From Paracoccaceae bacterium (GTDB taxonomy: Bacteria > Pseudomonadota > Alphaproteobacteria > Rhodobacterales > Rhodobacteraceae), in the NCBI GenBank assembly GCA_017852835.1, contig JAFMKS010000003.1, positions 9,535 through 73,534 of the forward strand: 64,000 nucleotides of DNA, in the 5' to 3' direction. The first letter of the stretch is position 1, and the number at the start of each line of letters is the position of its first letter. The notes under the pieces were generated by a model, which did not search any database, was not told the DNA's origin, and saw only the letters and a list, made by a program, of their open reading frames with translations. This document shows positions 51,633 to 61,496 of the stretch, one piece after another. A program made the translations under genes and the position numbers.

Positions 51633-53252
51633 CTAGGCAGGTGTGCGATGCGACACCGCGGCAGGATCCGTTTTTAACTCGATGATCGCGGGTTTTCCCG
51701 ATGAGCGTGCACGTTCCAATGCACCTGGAAACTCTGCCGATGTCGTTACCGTTTCACCATATGCGCCATAGGCTGCGGCCAATGCGGCAAAATCAGGATT
51801 GATCATATCCGTGCCCGATGGACGATTGGGATAGTGGCGTTGTTGATGCATGCGGATCGTTCCGTAAACGCCATTGTTCGACACAATCACAATGATATTG
51901 GCGCCATACTGAATGGCCGTGCCAAATTCCTGCATACACATTTGAAAACACCCATCACCCGCCAGACATACAACCTCTTGCTGAGGGCGTTCCAGTTTTG
52001 CGGCCACCGCCGCAGGAAGTCCGTAGCCCATGGATCCTGACGTTGGGGCCAGCTGTGTGCGATAGGATTTGTATCGGTAATATCGATGCAGCCACGCCGC
52101 ATAATTCCCCGCACCATTTGTGACAATCGCATCCTCTGGCATGACCGAGCTGAGGTGCGTGATCACCTGCTCCATCTTCACATCCCCGGGGGTGGCAAAG
52201 GGGGTTTGCCATGCTTCATAAGACGCGCGTTCTGCCGCTGGGAGCGAGGCCAGTGGTTCCTGAACCAAGTCCAGTGCAGTTTTTAAAAATGCTTTAGGGT
52301 CACAGCAAACACCGCGATCAGCAACATAAACGTGACCAATTTCATCAGGGTTGGCATGTACATGTATCAACCGTTGCTTTGTTTTGGGGGGTGTTAACAT
52401 GGCATATCCGCCCGTGGTCATTTCCCCCAACCGTGCCCCAAGAACCAACAAAACATCTGCATCATCAATGCGTTTTGCAAGATCAGGATTTGGTCCAATC
52501 CCAACATCCCCAACATAATTGGGATGGCGATTGTCGATATAGTCCTGACTTCGGAAGGATGTGCCAATTGGCAAACCTGTCGCTTCTGCAAAATATGCCA
52601 ACAATACGGCACATTCCGCGGACCATTTTGGACCACCCACAATCATCATCGGATTCTTTGCGGCGGCCAGATCGTCTAAAACACCTTGAACAGCGGAGGG
52701 CGCCACCGTTTGTTCCGGGGGTTTTGCGGGCTGCATCACATCGGCAACATCGGCCTGCCCCGATAGCATATCCTCTGGCAATGCAAGAACAACGGGCCCG
52801 GGGCGCCCAGATTGCGCCACATGAAACGCGTGCGAAATATATTCTGGGATCCGATCCGTGCGATCAATTTCTGCAACCCATTTCGCCAAGGGTGCAAACA
52901 TCGCACGATAATCCACCTCTTGAAACGCTTCACGATCCCGTTGATCACTGGCCACTTGGCCGACGAAAAGGATCATCGGTGTACTATCCTGAAAGGCGAC
53001 ATGCACCCCCGAGGATGCATTGGTTGCCCCTGGTCCGCGGGTGACAAAGGCGACACCCACCTCACTCGTTAGTTTCGCATGCGCCTCGGCCATCATTGAA
53101 ACGCCGCCTTCGTTGCGGCCAACGATTGTGTCGATCCCACTTTCGAATAATCCATCAAGCGCAGCAAGATAGCTTTCACCCGGGACGCAAAATACCCTCC
53201 GCACCCCTTGGATTTTCAACTGATCCACAAGGATCTGACCACCATGACGCAT
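51633..53252 (-). CDS. Thiamine pyrophosphate-dependent enzyme (acetolactate synthase large subunit-like)
   Basis: VFCVPGESYLAALDGL, GDGCFQMCMQEFGTAIQYGANIIVIVSNN TPP motif. Confidence 0.88.
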   Translation of the reverse strand: MRHGGQILVDQLKIQGVRRVFCVPGESYLAALDGLFESGIDTIVGRNEGGVSMMAEAHAKLTSEVGVAFVTRGPGATNASSGVHVAFQDSTPMILFVGQVASDQRDREAFQEVDYRAMFAPLAKWVAEIDRTDRIPEYISHAFHVAQSGRPGPVVLALPEDMLSGQADVADVMQPAKPPEQTVAPSAVQGVLDDLAAAKNPMMIVGGPKWSAECAVLLAYFAEATGLPIGTSFRSQDYIDNRHPNYVGDVGIGPNPDLAKRIDDADVLLVLGARLGEMTTGGYAMLTPPKTKQRLIHVHANPDEIGHVYVADRGVCCDPKAFLKTALDLVQEPLASLPAAERASYEAWQTPFATPGDVKMEQVITHLSSVMPEDAIVTNGAGNYAAWLHRYYRYKSYRTQLAPTSGSMGYGLPAAVAAKLERPQQEVVCLAGDGCFQMCMQEFGTAIQYGANIIVIVSNNGVYGTIRMHQQRHYPNRPSGTDMINPDFAALAAAYGAYGETVTTSAEFPGALERARSSGKPAIIELKTDPAAVSHRTPA

Positions 53253-53307
53253 GAAAAACCTCATTCGAACTTTCACGCAGTGAAGCGCGTGTTTACAGGA
53301 AATACAA

Positions 53308-53333
53308 ATAAAAAAGCCACGCGACTGCGTGGC
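53308..53333 (-). terminator. Rho-independent terminator for the NDUFS4-like gene
   Basis: gccacgc gact gcgtggc perfect stem with minus-strand T-tract (aaaaaa on plus). Confidence 0.8.
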
Positions 53334-53357
53334 AATTTCGTTTCAGTTTAATTGGAT

Positions 53358-53669
53358 CTAGTGTGTCCAAGGGGCGCGGCGGTCGGTGGCGAAATTTTCA
53401 CCATATCCACGCGCGCGAATGTTTTGTTTGCGCGATTGTGGCTCGGTCACATCTGCATCAATCCCCATTTCCTTGGCGTATGCCACTGCCGCCTCTTTGC
53501 TATCAAAGCGCAGTTTCACCTGTGATTGCGTATCACTGCTTGAGGTCCAGCCCATCAATGGATCTATTTCGCGAGCTGAATCCTGACAATATTCCAACAC
53601 CCACTGATTTGTTTTCGCAGTGCCCGATGACATTGCGGTTTTTGCAGGTTTGTAGATTCGTGCGCGCAT
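53358..53669 (-). CDS. NADH dehydrogenase Fe-S protein 4 (NDUFS4)-like ETC complex I subunit
   Basis: [26 protein letters not shown]...[30 protein letters not shown]...[12 protein letters not shown]. Confidence 0.9.
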   Translation of the reverse strand: MRARIYKPAKTAMSSGTAKTNQWVLEYCQDSAREIDPLMGWTSSSDTQSQVKLRFDSKEAAVAYAKEMGIDADVTEPQSRKQNIRARGYGENFATDRRAPWTH

Positions 53670-53739
53670 GAAATCCTCCTAAAATCTTGGACGTGTTATG
53701 ATCGATTTTTTCCAAAACGACAAGCACCCAGTATTCACA

Positions 53740-53754
53740 GAACAAAAGGTGAAT
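53740..53754 (+). promoter_or_regulatory. Candidate LexA/SOS box upstream of uvrB
   Basis: GAAC-N7-GAAT, one mismatch from the alphaproteobacterial GAACN7GAAC box; about 58 bp before the proposed uvrB start. Confidence 0.4.
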
Positions 53755-53811
53755 GCACCCTTGGAAAACGGCGTATTTGATCCTAATTCTAGGGAGGTCA
53801 GGAGATACACC

Positions 53812-55989
53812 ATGGATGATTCCCAAATCGGTTTTGCAACAGGTAAAGTGCGCGAACGCCCCAAGTTAGAGGGTGGTAAGGCATTTGTCATGAATACCGA
53901 ATTTGAACCTGCGGGCGATCAACCAAATGCAATCGCTGAATTATCAGCGGGTGTTTTGTCAGGTGAACGTGATCAGGTCCTGTTGGGGGCGACGGGGACA
54001 GGCAAAACATTCACCATGGCCAAAATCATCGAGGAAACCCAACGGCCTGCGATTATTTTAGCACCAAACAAAACATTGGCCGCACAGCTATACGGTGAGT
54101 TCAAAGGGTTCTTTCCCGATAACGCAGTTGAATATTTTGTCAGCTTTTATGACTATTACCAGCCCGAGGCCTATGTGCCGCGTTCAGACACATATATCGA
54201 AAAAGAAAGCCAGATTAACGAACAAATCGACCGAATGCGCCACGCTGCAACACGGGCACTGTTGGAGCGCGATGATGTGATCATAGTTGCGTCAGTCAGC
54301 TGTATATATGGTATCGGTTCTGTCGAAACCTATGGCGCGATGACACAGGACCTAAAGGCAGGGCATGAATATAATCAGCGTCAGGTCATGGCCGATTTGG
54401 TGGCCCAGCAATATCGGCGCAATGATCAGGCGTTTCAGCGTGGGTCATTTCGTGTGCGAGGCGATGTATTAGAAGTCTTTCCCGCCCACTTAGAGGATCG
54501 CGCATGGCGCCTGTCGTTTTTCGGGGATGAATTGGAAAGCATCGTTGAATTTGATCCCCTAACGGGCGAACGCACAGGCAGTTTTGAACAAATTCGGATT
54601 TACGCGAATTCCCACTATGTGACCCCAAAACCAACAATGCAGCAGGCGCTGATCAGCATCAAAAAGGAATTGCGCCAACGCTTGGATCAACTGGTCGATG
54701 AAGGAAAACTGTTAGAAGCCCAGCGTTTGGAACAGCGCACCAACTTTGATCTTGAAATGCTAGAGGCGACTGGCGTTTGCAATGGCATCGAAAACTATTC
54801 CCGCTATCTGACAGGACGCGCACCCGGAGAGCCGCCCCCCACATTGTTTGAATTTATTCCCGATCATGCGATTGTTTTTGCCGATGAAAGCCACGTCAGC
54901 ATCCCCCAAATTGGAGGCATGTACCGCGGCGACCATCGTCGTAAATTCACACTGGCGGAACATGGCTTCCGCCTGCCTTCATGTATGGACAACCGTCCCC
55001 TTAAATTCGAAGAGTGGGACGCCATGCGCCCGCAATCCGTCTATGTTTCCGCAACGCCAAGCAATTGGGAATTGGAGCAAAGCGGCGGTGTTTTCACCGA
55101 ACAGGTTATTCGCCCAACGGGCCTTCTGGACCCAGAGGTTGAAATTCGTCCCGTTGAAATGCAGGTCGATGATCTGCTGGATGAGATAAGAAAAGTCAGC
55201 GCCGATGGGTACCGAACACTTGTCACGACCCTAACGAAACGCATGGCCGAGGATCTGACCGAATATTTGCATGAACAGGGTATTCGCGTCCGCTATATGC
55301 ACAGCGATATTGATACGCTGGAACGCATCGAAATTCTGCGTGATCTGAGACTTGGCACCTTTGACGTCTTGATCGGGATCAACCTGTTGCGTGAGGGATT
55401 GGATATTCCTGAATGTGGGTTGGTGGCCATTTTGGATGCGGATAAAGAGGGCTTTTTACGCTCTGAAACCTCGCTCATCCAGACGATTGGGCGGGCTGCG
55501 CGAAATGCGGATGGGCGTGTGATTATGTATGCAGACCGTATTACGGGGTCTATGGAACGCGCGTTAAACGAAACTGAACGCAGACGGGCGAAACAAATCG
55601 CCTATAATCAGGAACACGGGATTACCCCCGAAACAGTGCGCAAAAATGTCGATGATATTCTGGCTGGTTTGTATCAGAGGGACACGGATCAATCCCGTGT
55701 CACGGCCAAAATTGATGACAAATTGGCGGGTGGATCGAACCTGCAAGCGGTGCTTGAGGGGTTGCGCAGCGATATGCGTAAAGCGGCCGAAAATCTGGAA
55801 TTTGAAGAGGCCGCGCGCCTACGCGATGAAGTCAAACGGCTTGAGGCCGTGGATCTGGCGATTGCCGATGATCCACTGGCCCGTCAATCCGCCGTAGAGG
55901 CCGCAAGCGATCATAGCACCCGCGGCCGTTCCACCGCAGGCCGCGGAGGAACACGAACATATCGAGGCAAAAGCCAACCCAAACATTAG
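53812..55989 (+). CDS. uvrB: Excinuclease ABC subunit UvrB
   Basis: [86 protein letters not shown]; start chosen at MDDSQIG. Confidence 0.96.
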   Translation: MDDSQIGFATGKVRERPKLEGGKAFVMNTEFEPAGDQPNAIAELSAGVLSGERDQVLLGATGTGKTFTMAKIIEETQRPAIILAPNKTLAAQLYGEFKGFFPDNAVEYFVSFYDYYQPEAYVPRSDTYIEKESQINEQIDRMRHAATRALLERDDVIIVASVSCIYGIGSVETYGAMTQDLKAGHEYNQRQVMADLVAQQYRRNDQAFQRGSFRVRGDVLEVFPAHLEDRAWRLSFFGDELESIVEFDPLTGERTGSFEQIRIYANSHYVTPKPTMQQALISIKKELRQRLDQLVDEGKLLEAQRLEQRTNFDLEMLEATGVCNGIENYSRYLTGRAPGEPPPTLFEFIPDHAIVFADESHVSIPQIGGMYRGDHRRKFTLAEHGFRLPSCMDNRPLKFEEWDAMRPQSVYVSATPSNWELEQSGGVFTEQVIRPTGLLDPEVEIRPVEMQVDDLLDEIRKVSADGYRTLVTTLTKRMAEDLTEYLHEQGIRVRYMHSDIDTLERIEILRDLRLGTFDVLIGINLLREGLDIPECGLVAILDADKEGFLRSETSLIQTIGRAARNADGRVIMYADRITGSMERALNETERRRAKQIAYNQEHGITPETVRKNVDDILAGLYQRDTDQSRVTAKIDDKLAGGSNLQAVLEGLRSDMRKAAENLEFEEAARLRDEVKRLEAVDLAIADDPLARQSAVEAASDHSTRGRSTAGRGGTRTYRGKSQPKH

Positions 55990-56360
55990 TCGCAGCGCAC
56001 AGTCACCGCCATTTTCCCTTTTACTGACGTGCCAAATGTCAGCTGCACTTGATCCTTCTCCGATCCGACCTGACCCGTTGTGTAGGGTATGTCGAAATAG
56101 GAGCTGATCGAGGATGTTTTAATCTGCGCCTGCGGGGCAAGCGCGGTCACACGTTTGGCATAGGATTGAAATGGCAGTTCATTATTTGTTTCCAGGGTCC
56201 AAACTCTGTTTGCAGAACTTTGTGTGTGTTCCTCGATCAGGAGATTTTGGAAAATTACGATATTATCGAACCCTATGCTATTATGATGTGCGACCCATTC
56301 CCATAAATAGGGCCCTTCATTTTTGACCGTTGCAACCAATGATGTTGTACCCAATTTCAT
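55986..56360 (-). CDS. Short ORF with glycosyltransferase family 2-like N-terminus and unrelated C-terminus (possible fusion remnant)
   Basis: [35 protein letters not shown] resembles GT2_4 N-termini; sequence after FQN does not. Confidence 0.4.
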   Translation of the reverse strand: MKLGTTSLVATVKNEGPYLWEWVAHHNSIGFDNIVIFQNLLIEEHTQSSANRVWTLETNNELPFQSYAKRVTALAPQAQIKTSSISSYFDIPYTTGQVGSEKDQVQLTFGTSVKGKMAVTVRCD

Positions 56361-56476
56361 TCCAAATCGCTCAATAAATGTCTTAGAAAAATTCTATCTA
56401 AAATAGTATTTTGCTCGAAATTGGAAAGCAATGCTTATCGTCCTATCTTAAGTTATGGAAGATCAACGAGGTTAAC

Positions 56477-56869
56477 ATGCACTGGTTCATTGGATTTTTG
56501 ATGTTGGCAACAGCCACATTTGCGGATGTGAAAGACGAGGTTCAATCGACAATCACATCGCAGTTGGATGCGTTTTTGCAAGATGATTTCGCAAGTGCAT
56601 TTGAATACGCAAGCCCCTCGATACAGCGTATGTTTCGCAATCCTGATAACTTTGGAATGATGGTTCAGCGGGGTTATCCAATGGTATGGCGACCCGCAAA
56701 ATCGCGATTTTTGGAATTTGCGCAGGATCAACGCGGCCCCTATCAACTGATTGAAATCACCGACAGCAATGGGCGCGTGCACACCCTGCGCTATGACATG
56801 CTTGAAACACCAGCAGGTTGGCGTATCAGAGGTGTGCAAGTATTGCCGGGAACGGCATTTTCGTCCTAA
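56477..56869 (+). CDS. DUF4864 domain-containing protein
   Basis: Signal peptide then DAFLQDDFASAFEYASPSIQRMFRNPDNFGMMVQRGYPMVWRPA. Confidence 0.8.
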   Translation: MHWFIGFLMLATATFADVKDEVQSTITSQLDAFLQDDFASAFEYASPSIQRMFRNPDNFGMMVQRGYPMVWRPAKSRFLEFAQDQRGPYQLIEITDSNGRVHTLRYDMLETPAGWRIRGVQVLPGTAFSS

Positions 56870-56880
56870 AGACCGCCGTC

Positions 56881-58455
56881 TTAGACAAACTTCCCTGCCA
56901 ATGCATCGTCGATCAAGACAATCGTTTCATCGATACCATAGAGTGCGATAAACCCACCAAACCGCGGTCCCTGCGAGGCACCGAGCAGAACTTCGTACAA
57001 TGCACCAAACCATGCACGCAGCGGATCAAATCGTTCACGGCCACAGGCATACACGACAGATTGCAATTCTTCTGCATCCAATCCGCCCTCCCAGGCTTTC
57101 AGTTGATCACGCAGATCGATAAGCGCCTCACGCTCAAGCTCGGTTGGCATGCGATAAGTCTTGGTTGGCTTCACAAAATCATTGTAATAGCGCACGGCAA
57201 ATCCCGCTGCCTGATCCAATTGTGGGTTGGCCTCTGGGCTGGCGTCGGGCGCATACCGACGGATAAAGCCCCAAAGCTGATCCTTGTCATCTGCATTTGC
57301 CACGGCTGCCAAATTCAACAACATGGAAAACGGAACGACCATATCCGATTGGGGCACATCGCCCCCATGAATGTGCCAAACAGGGTTACTACAACCCTGT
57401 GTCTCATCCTGACCAACATAGGCGCGCAATTGTTGATGATATTCATCCATCGCCTTTGGGATCACATCAAAATACAAACGCTTGGCTGTTTTTGGCTTTT
57501 GATACATGAAATATGACAATGACTCGGTGCTAGCATAGGTCAGCCATTCATCAATCGAAATCCCATTTCCAGACGATTTCGAAATCTTTTGACCCTGATC
57601 ATCCAAGAACAATTCATAGGTAAAGTGTTCGGGTTTTTTGTGGCCCAGAATTTCGCAAATGCGATCATAGATTGGTGTGTTTGTCGAATGGTCTTTGCCA
57701 TACATTTCAAAATCAACACCCAACGCCGCCCAACGCGCGCCAAAATCTGGTTTCCACTGCAATTTCACATTGCCACCGGTGACGGGCAGCGTCCATTCGC
57801 ATCCATCCTCATCATCAAATGTTATGGTTCCATCCTTGGCGTTCACCTCTTTCATCGGAACATACAAAACACGGCCTGTTTCGGGATGGATGGGCAAGAA
57901 AATAGAATAGGTTTGGCGACGCTCTTCCCGCAATGATTTCAGCATCACTTTCATGATGTCGTCGTAACGCTTTGCTGCACGCAACAACACCTCGTCAAAG
58001 GCGCCAGAATTATAAAATTCGGTCGCCGAATAAAATTCGTATTCAAACCCAAATGTATCAAGGAAACGTCGCAACATCGCGTTGTTGTGATGGCCAAAGC
58101 TTTCATATTCCCCAAATGGATCTGGAACAGATGTTAGGGGTTTTTGCAGATGCTCTGCCAATTCTTCTTGGTTGGGAACGTTGCCCGGCACCTTCCGCAT
58201 GCCGTCCAAATCATCGGAAAAACAGATCAATTTCGCAGGAATATCGCAAATTTCACGAAACGCGCGCATGATCATCGTGGTGCGTGCAACCTCGCCAAAG
58301 GTGCCGATATGGGGCAAACCAGAGGGGCCATATCCCGTTTCAAATAGGACATATCCCTTTTCAGGCGGCGCTTTTTCATAGCGTTTCAATACACGGCGCG
58401 CTTCTTCAAAGGGCCATGCTTTTGAGCTAAGAGCGGCGTCGCGCATATTTGACAT
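56881..58455 (-). CDS. lysK: Lysyl-tRNA synthetase, class I
   Basis: [21 protein letters not shown] (HIGH-like), [16 protein letters not shown] (KMSKS). Confidence 0.95.
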   Translation of the reverse strand: MSNMRDAALSSKAWPFEEARRVLKRYEKAPPEKGYVLFETGYGPSGLPHIGTFGEVARTTMIMRAFREICDIPAKLICFSDDLDGMRKVPGNVPNQEELAEHLQKPLTSVPDPFGEYESFGHHNNAMLRRFLDTFGFEYEFYSATEFYNSGAFDEVLLRAAKRYDDIMKVMLKSLREERRQTYSIFLPIHPETGRVLYVPMKEVNAKDGTITFDDEDGCEWTLPVTGGNVKLQWKPDFGARWAALGVDFEMYGKDHSTNTPIYDRICEILGHKKPEHFTYELFLDDQGQKISKSSGNGISIDEWLTYASTESLSYFMYQKPKTAKRLYFDVIPKAMDEYHQQLRAYVGQDETQGCSNPVWHIHGGDVPQSDMVVPFSMLLNLAAVANADDKDQLWGFIRRYAPDASPEANPQLDQAAGFAVRYYNDFVKPTKTYRMPTELEREALIDLRDQLKAWEGGLDAEELQSVVYACGRERFDPLRAWFGALYEVLLGASQGPRFGGFIALYGIDETIVLIDDALAGKFV

Positions 58456-58605
58456 CTTTTTTCTCCAATATCGTGGGACTCAACAGGTCCACCAAGTGTT
58501 CGCCTCATAATGTGTTTTCCAAACACTCGCAAGCGCGGCGAATGCGCCACTTGCATGGATGACACACGCCCCATATCTTGGAATAGATGACTAAGGACTA
58601 AAATT

Positions 58606-59034
58606 ATGACGAATTCAGATGAACCCAAAATCCTAACCGAACAGGACTGTCTTATTGCATTGATGGTCAGCATCACAATTGCGGATGGGAATGTACGCAC
58701 AGCTGAATTGGTCAAAATCCAATCTGCGGTCAACAACCTGCCGATCTTTGGCACCTACGACATCGGACGATTGAATTTGGTGTCCCAAATTGTTTTTGAC
58801 CTTTTCGAAAATGAAGATGGGCTGGACGCCTTGTTCGGATTGGTGCGACATATCCTGTCGGAACGTCTACATGAAACGGCCTATGCGCTGTGTTGTGATG
58901 TTGCGGCGGCTGACGGCATGATCTTTGAAACAGAGCTGCGCCTGCTTGAGGAAATGCGGTACGAACTGAATATTGATCGCCTGCATGCGGCTGCAATTGA
59001 ACGCGGTGCACGTGCGCGGCATATGACGATCTAA
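58606..59034 (+). CDS. TerB-family (tellurite resistance-like) protein
   Basis: LTEQDCLIALMVSITIADGNVRTAELVKI...ALCCDVAAADGMIFETELRLLEEM. Confidence 0.75.
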   Translation: MTNSDEPKILTEQDCLIALMVSITIADGNVRTAELVKIQSAVNNLPIFGTYDIGRLNLVSQIVFDLFENEDGLDALFGLVRHILSERLHETAYALCCDVAAADGMIFETELRLLEEMRYELNIDRLHAAAIERGARARHMTI

Positions 59035-59103
59035 GCAGAGTGCACTATCGCGCGGCGGTCGACGTAAAATACAATTATCTGAGCAGCTCCCTCGTATTCC
59101 CAA

Positions 59104-59150
59104 GCCGACCGCGGGTGGCGCAGAAAGCGCCGCCCATGGGGGCGGTCGGC
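59104..59150 (+). other. GC-rich imperfect hairpin in a 230-bp intergenic region
   Basis: gccgaccgc gggtggcgc agaaa gcgccgccc atggg gcggtcggc. Confidence 0.5.
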
Positions 59151-59280
59151 GCTTTGCAAATCTATCGATTGGCTGGGAACAAAATTACCCGATAGCCTTC
59201 GCTCTCGGCATCAACGAATTGTCGTTCTAGATATCGTACCAGTCATGGCAATTTGCACTGCTTCAACATAGCCTATCAAC

Positions 59281-60729
59281 TCATTCCATCCGCGCCCAGC
59301 GATACAGCAGGCCATGATGCAATCGGCGGGCGCGTTTGGCCCAATCGGACGCGCCGCGCGGGCGATCATTCTTGGCGTGGTCCACTTTGGCCCGTTTTCC
59401 AAAATCCTGAACAAATATGGCAAAGGCAATTTTGCGCCCCTCGCTTATTTGATACCCGCCCAGCGCGCTTACGAAATTCAGTGTCCCTGTTTTTGCGGCG
59501 ATCTGCGCACGTCCGGTTTTATCCAAGTTCCCGTTGAATTGGCGTGATTTGATGGGTTTCAGCAGGGACACAAATTCTGGAAATGCTTGCTCTGCCCGCG
59601 CCATAGCGCGCGCAAAGGATACAGGTGAAATACGTGTGCGATCACTTAGGCCAGAGTGATCCTTAAACGTGGCGTTTACCAAACCCAATCGCGTTTGTGC
59701 CCATGTGTTCATTTTTGCAGCCGAGGCCGACAATGATCCGCGTTCACCCGAGGACATCAGGCCCAAAACCTCGGCCGATAGATTGGTTGAAAACCGCAAC
59801 ATGGATTTTACGATGAAGGACAATGGGTCGCTGTGGTGCACTACAATCACGCGACCCGCGGCAGGGCTGCGGGCCCGAACAGGTGCGGGCAGATCAATCC
59901 CCTTCATCCGTGCCAATTCACGAAACACCTCAGCCGTGTAAAGCGCGGGTTTGCGGGTGGGCAGCCATCTGCCCCCCTCTTTCCCCAAGGCGCCGCGCAG
60001 CACGCGCCATTCTTCGTGATTGCCACTTCGGGAATAGGTGTAAACTTGGTTCTGTTGATCCTGAATGGTGAGGGTGGCACGCGTGGATTTGGGATTGATG
60101 TGACGTCCCCGCGCATCCAGCATTATGGCATAATTTGCCCCCTGTTTTTTCCACTCGAAATAGAGGCGGTTGAAATTCAAGTTCAAACCTGAAATCGCGG
60201 GGTTATATCCAACATGTACAGGTTGCGCCGCAACGATATGATTGAATGTGGGCAGTGTTGTTCCATTAAACAGGAACTTGCCCGTGATTTGGGTGATGCC
60301 ATTTTCGGTCAGCTGAGTGGCCAGATATGCCAAATCATCCGTGTCCAAATGTGGATCACCTCCCCCCACTAGGATCAAATCCCCTTTCAAAACACCGTCC
60401 TGAATGGTCCCATTGGCCCGCAATGTTGTTTCAAACCGAAAGTCTGGGCCCAAGGTATCTAATGCATAAAGCGCAGTAATCGCCTTGGTCACACTGGCGG
60501 GCACGAACCCCTTGTTCCCATTATGCTGTTCTAGCACCTGACCCGTTTCGATGTCGATGGCTGCAAAGCCTGCTTCACCCGTCAGAGATAGATTTTTGAT
60601 CAGCTCTTCATATCCAGGCGGGAGCACGGACCCAGGGCGCAAAACGGGACGCGGGGACGTATCGGCCGCTTGCAGCACACTGCCCAAGACCAAGAAAACC
60701 CCAACTGTCCACGAAATGAATCGCACCAA
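59281..60729 (-). CDS. dacB: D-alanyl-D-alanine carboxypeptidase/endopeptidase (PBP4)
   Basis: FVPASVTKAITALYAL (SxxK), RFSTNLSAEVLG (SxN), AKTGTLNFVSALGGY (KTG). Confidence 0.93.
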   Translation of the reverse strand: MVRFISWTVGVFLVLGSVLQAADTSPRPVLRPGSVLPPGYEELIKNLSLTGEAGFAAIDIETGQVLEQHNGNKGFVPASVTKAITALYALDTLGPDFRFETTLRANGTIQDGVLKGDLILVGGGDPHLDTDDLAYLATQLTENGITQITGKFLFNGTTLPTFNHIVAAQPVHVGYNPAISGLNLNFNRLYFEWKKQGANYAIMLDARGRHINPKSTRATLTIQDQQNQVYTYSRSGNHEEWRVLRGALGKEGGRWLPTRKPALYTAEVFRELARMKGIDLPAPVRARSPAAGRVIVVHHSDPLSFIVKSMLRFSTNLSAEVLGLMSSGERGSLSASAAKMNTWAQTRLGLVNATFKDHSGLSDRTRISPVSFARAMARAEQAFPEFVSLLKPIKSRQFNGNLDKTGRAQIAAKTGTLNFVSALGGYQISEGRKIAFAIFVQDFGKRAKVDHAKNDRPRGASDWAKRARRLHHGLLYRWARME

Positions 60730-60782
60730 AGAAACCCACCCTCAAAAATTCATGCAGAGCCTGCGAAAAAGAGGATGAAAGA

Positions 60783-61349
60783 TCAAGCCCCGGATCGAAG
60801 CGCGGTAGAAGAAATGGGCATAAGCGGCATATTCAAATAACACCACGCTGGGCCTGAGAGATGTCCCAAAGATCGCGATTGTTTGGCAGGCACACGCGCC
60901 CCCCGATACATCCGCGCCGCACGGGACGATAGGGGTGACAGCCGCGCATCAGGGCGTGCAATGATCCCAATCGGGGTTCTTTCCATGATCTGACGCCAAT
61001 CATTCCACTGATCAAATTGCGCCAAATTATCCGCCCCCATCAGCCACACAAACCGTGTGTGCACAAACCGATCCTGAAGGGCGGCGATGGTCTCTGCCGT
61101 ATAGGTGGTACCGAGCTGCACCTCGATATCGCTCACACGCACCCGCGGATGTTGCATCACGGCACGCGCCCGCGCCATGCGTTCGGCTATGGGTGCGGGA
61201 CCATGCGATTTCAACGGGTTGCTGGGCGTCACCAACCACCACACTTGATCCAACCCAAATCTGCGCAAGGCATGTGTGGTCAACGCAACATGGCCTGCAT
61301 GTGCGGGATCAAAGGACCCCCCAAACAACCCAATCACCTGATCACGCAT
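60783..61349 (-). CDS. nadD: Nicotinate-nucleotide adenylyltransferase
   Basis: IGLFGGSFDPAHAGHVALTTHAL; WWLVTPSNPLK; LMGADNLAQFDQW. Confidence 0.92.
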   Translation of the reverse strand: MRDQVIGLFGGSFDPAHAGHVALTTHALRRFGLDQVWWLVTPSNPLKSHGPAPIAERMARARAVMQHPRVRVSDIEVQLGTTYTAETIAALQDRFVHTRFVWLMGADNLAQFDQWNDWRQIMERTPIGIIARPDARLSPLSSRAARMYRGARVPAKQSRSLGHLSGPAWCYLNMPLMPISSTALRSGA

Positions 61350-61496
61350 CAAACCGCTCACGTCCGTTCCTCACGCATATCCATCGCTCTCAGCGACATA
61401 TCGCATCCCGATCCTTGCAAACAACCCCATAGATGATTGCCTGCCCCCAAAGATAACGCTATTTAGACCAAAACGCAGTCAAATCAGGAGCATCCG

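Noticed and set aside
56818-57516. 232-aa plus-strand ORF antisense to lysK
   Set aside because: lysK on the other strand is unambiguous; the ORF translation has no family features.
59104-59150. tRNA or rRNA fragment at the GC-rich hairpin
   Set aside because: No acceptor/T-arm consensus (GGTTCGANTCC) or other tRNA landmarks; only a single stem.
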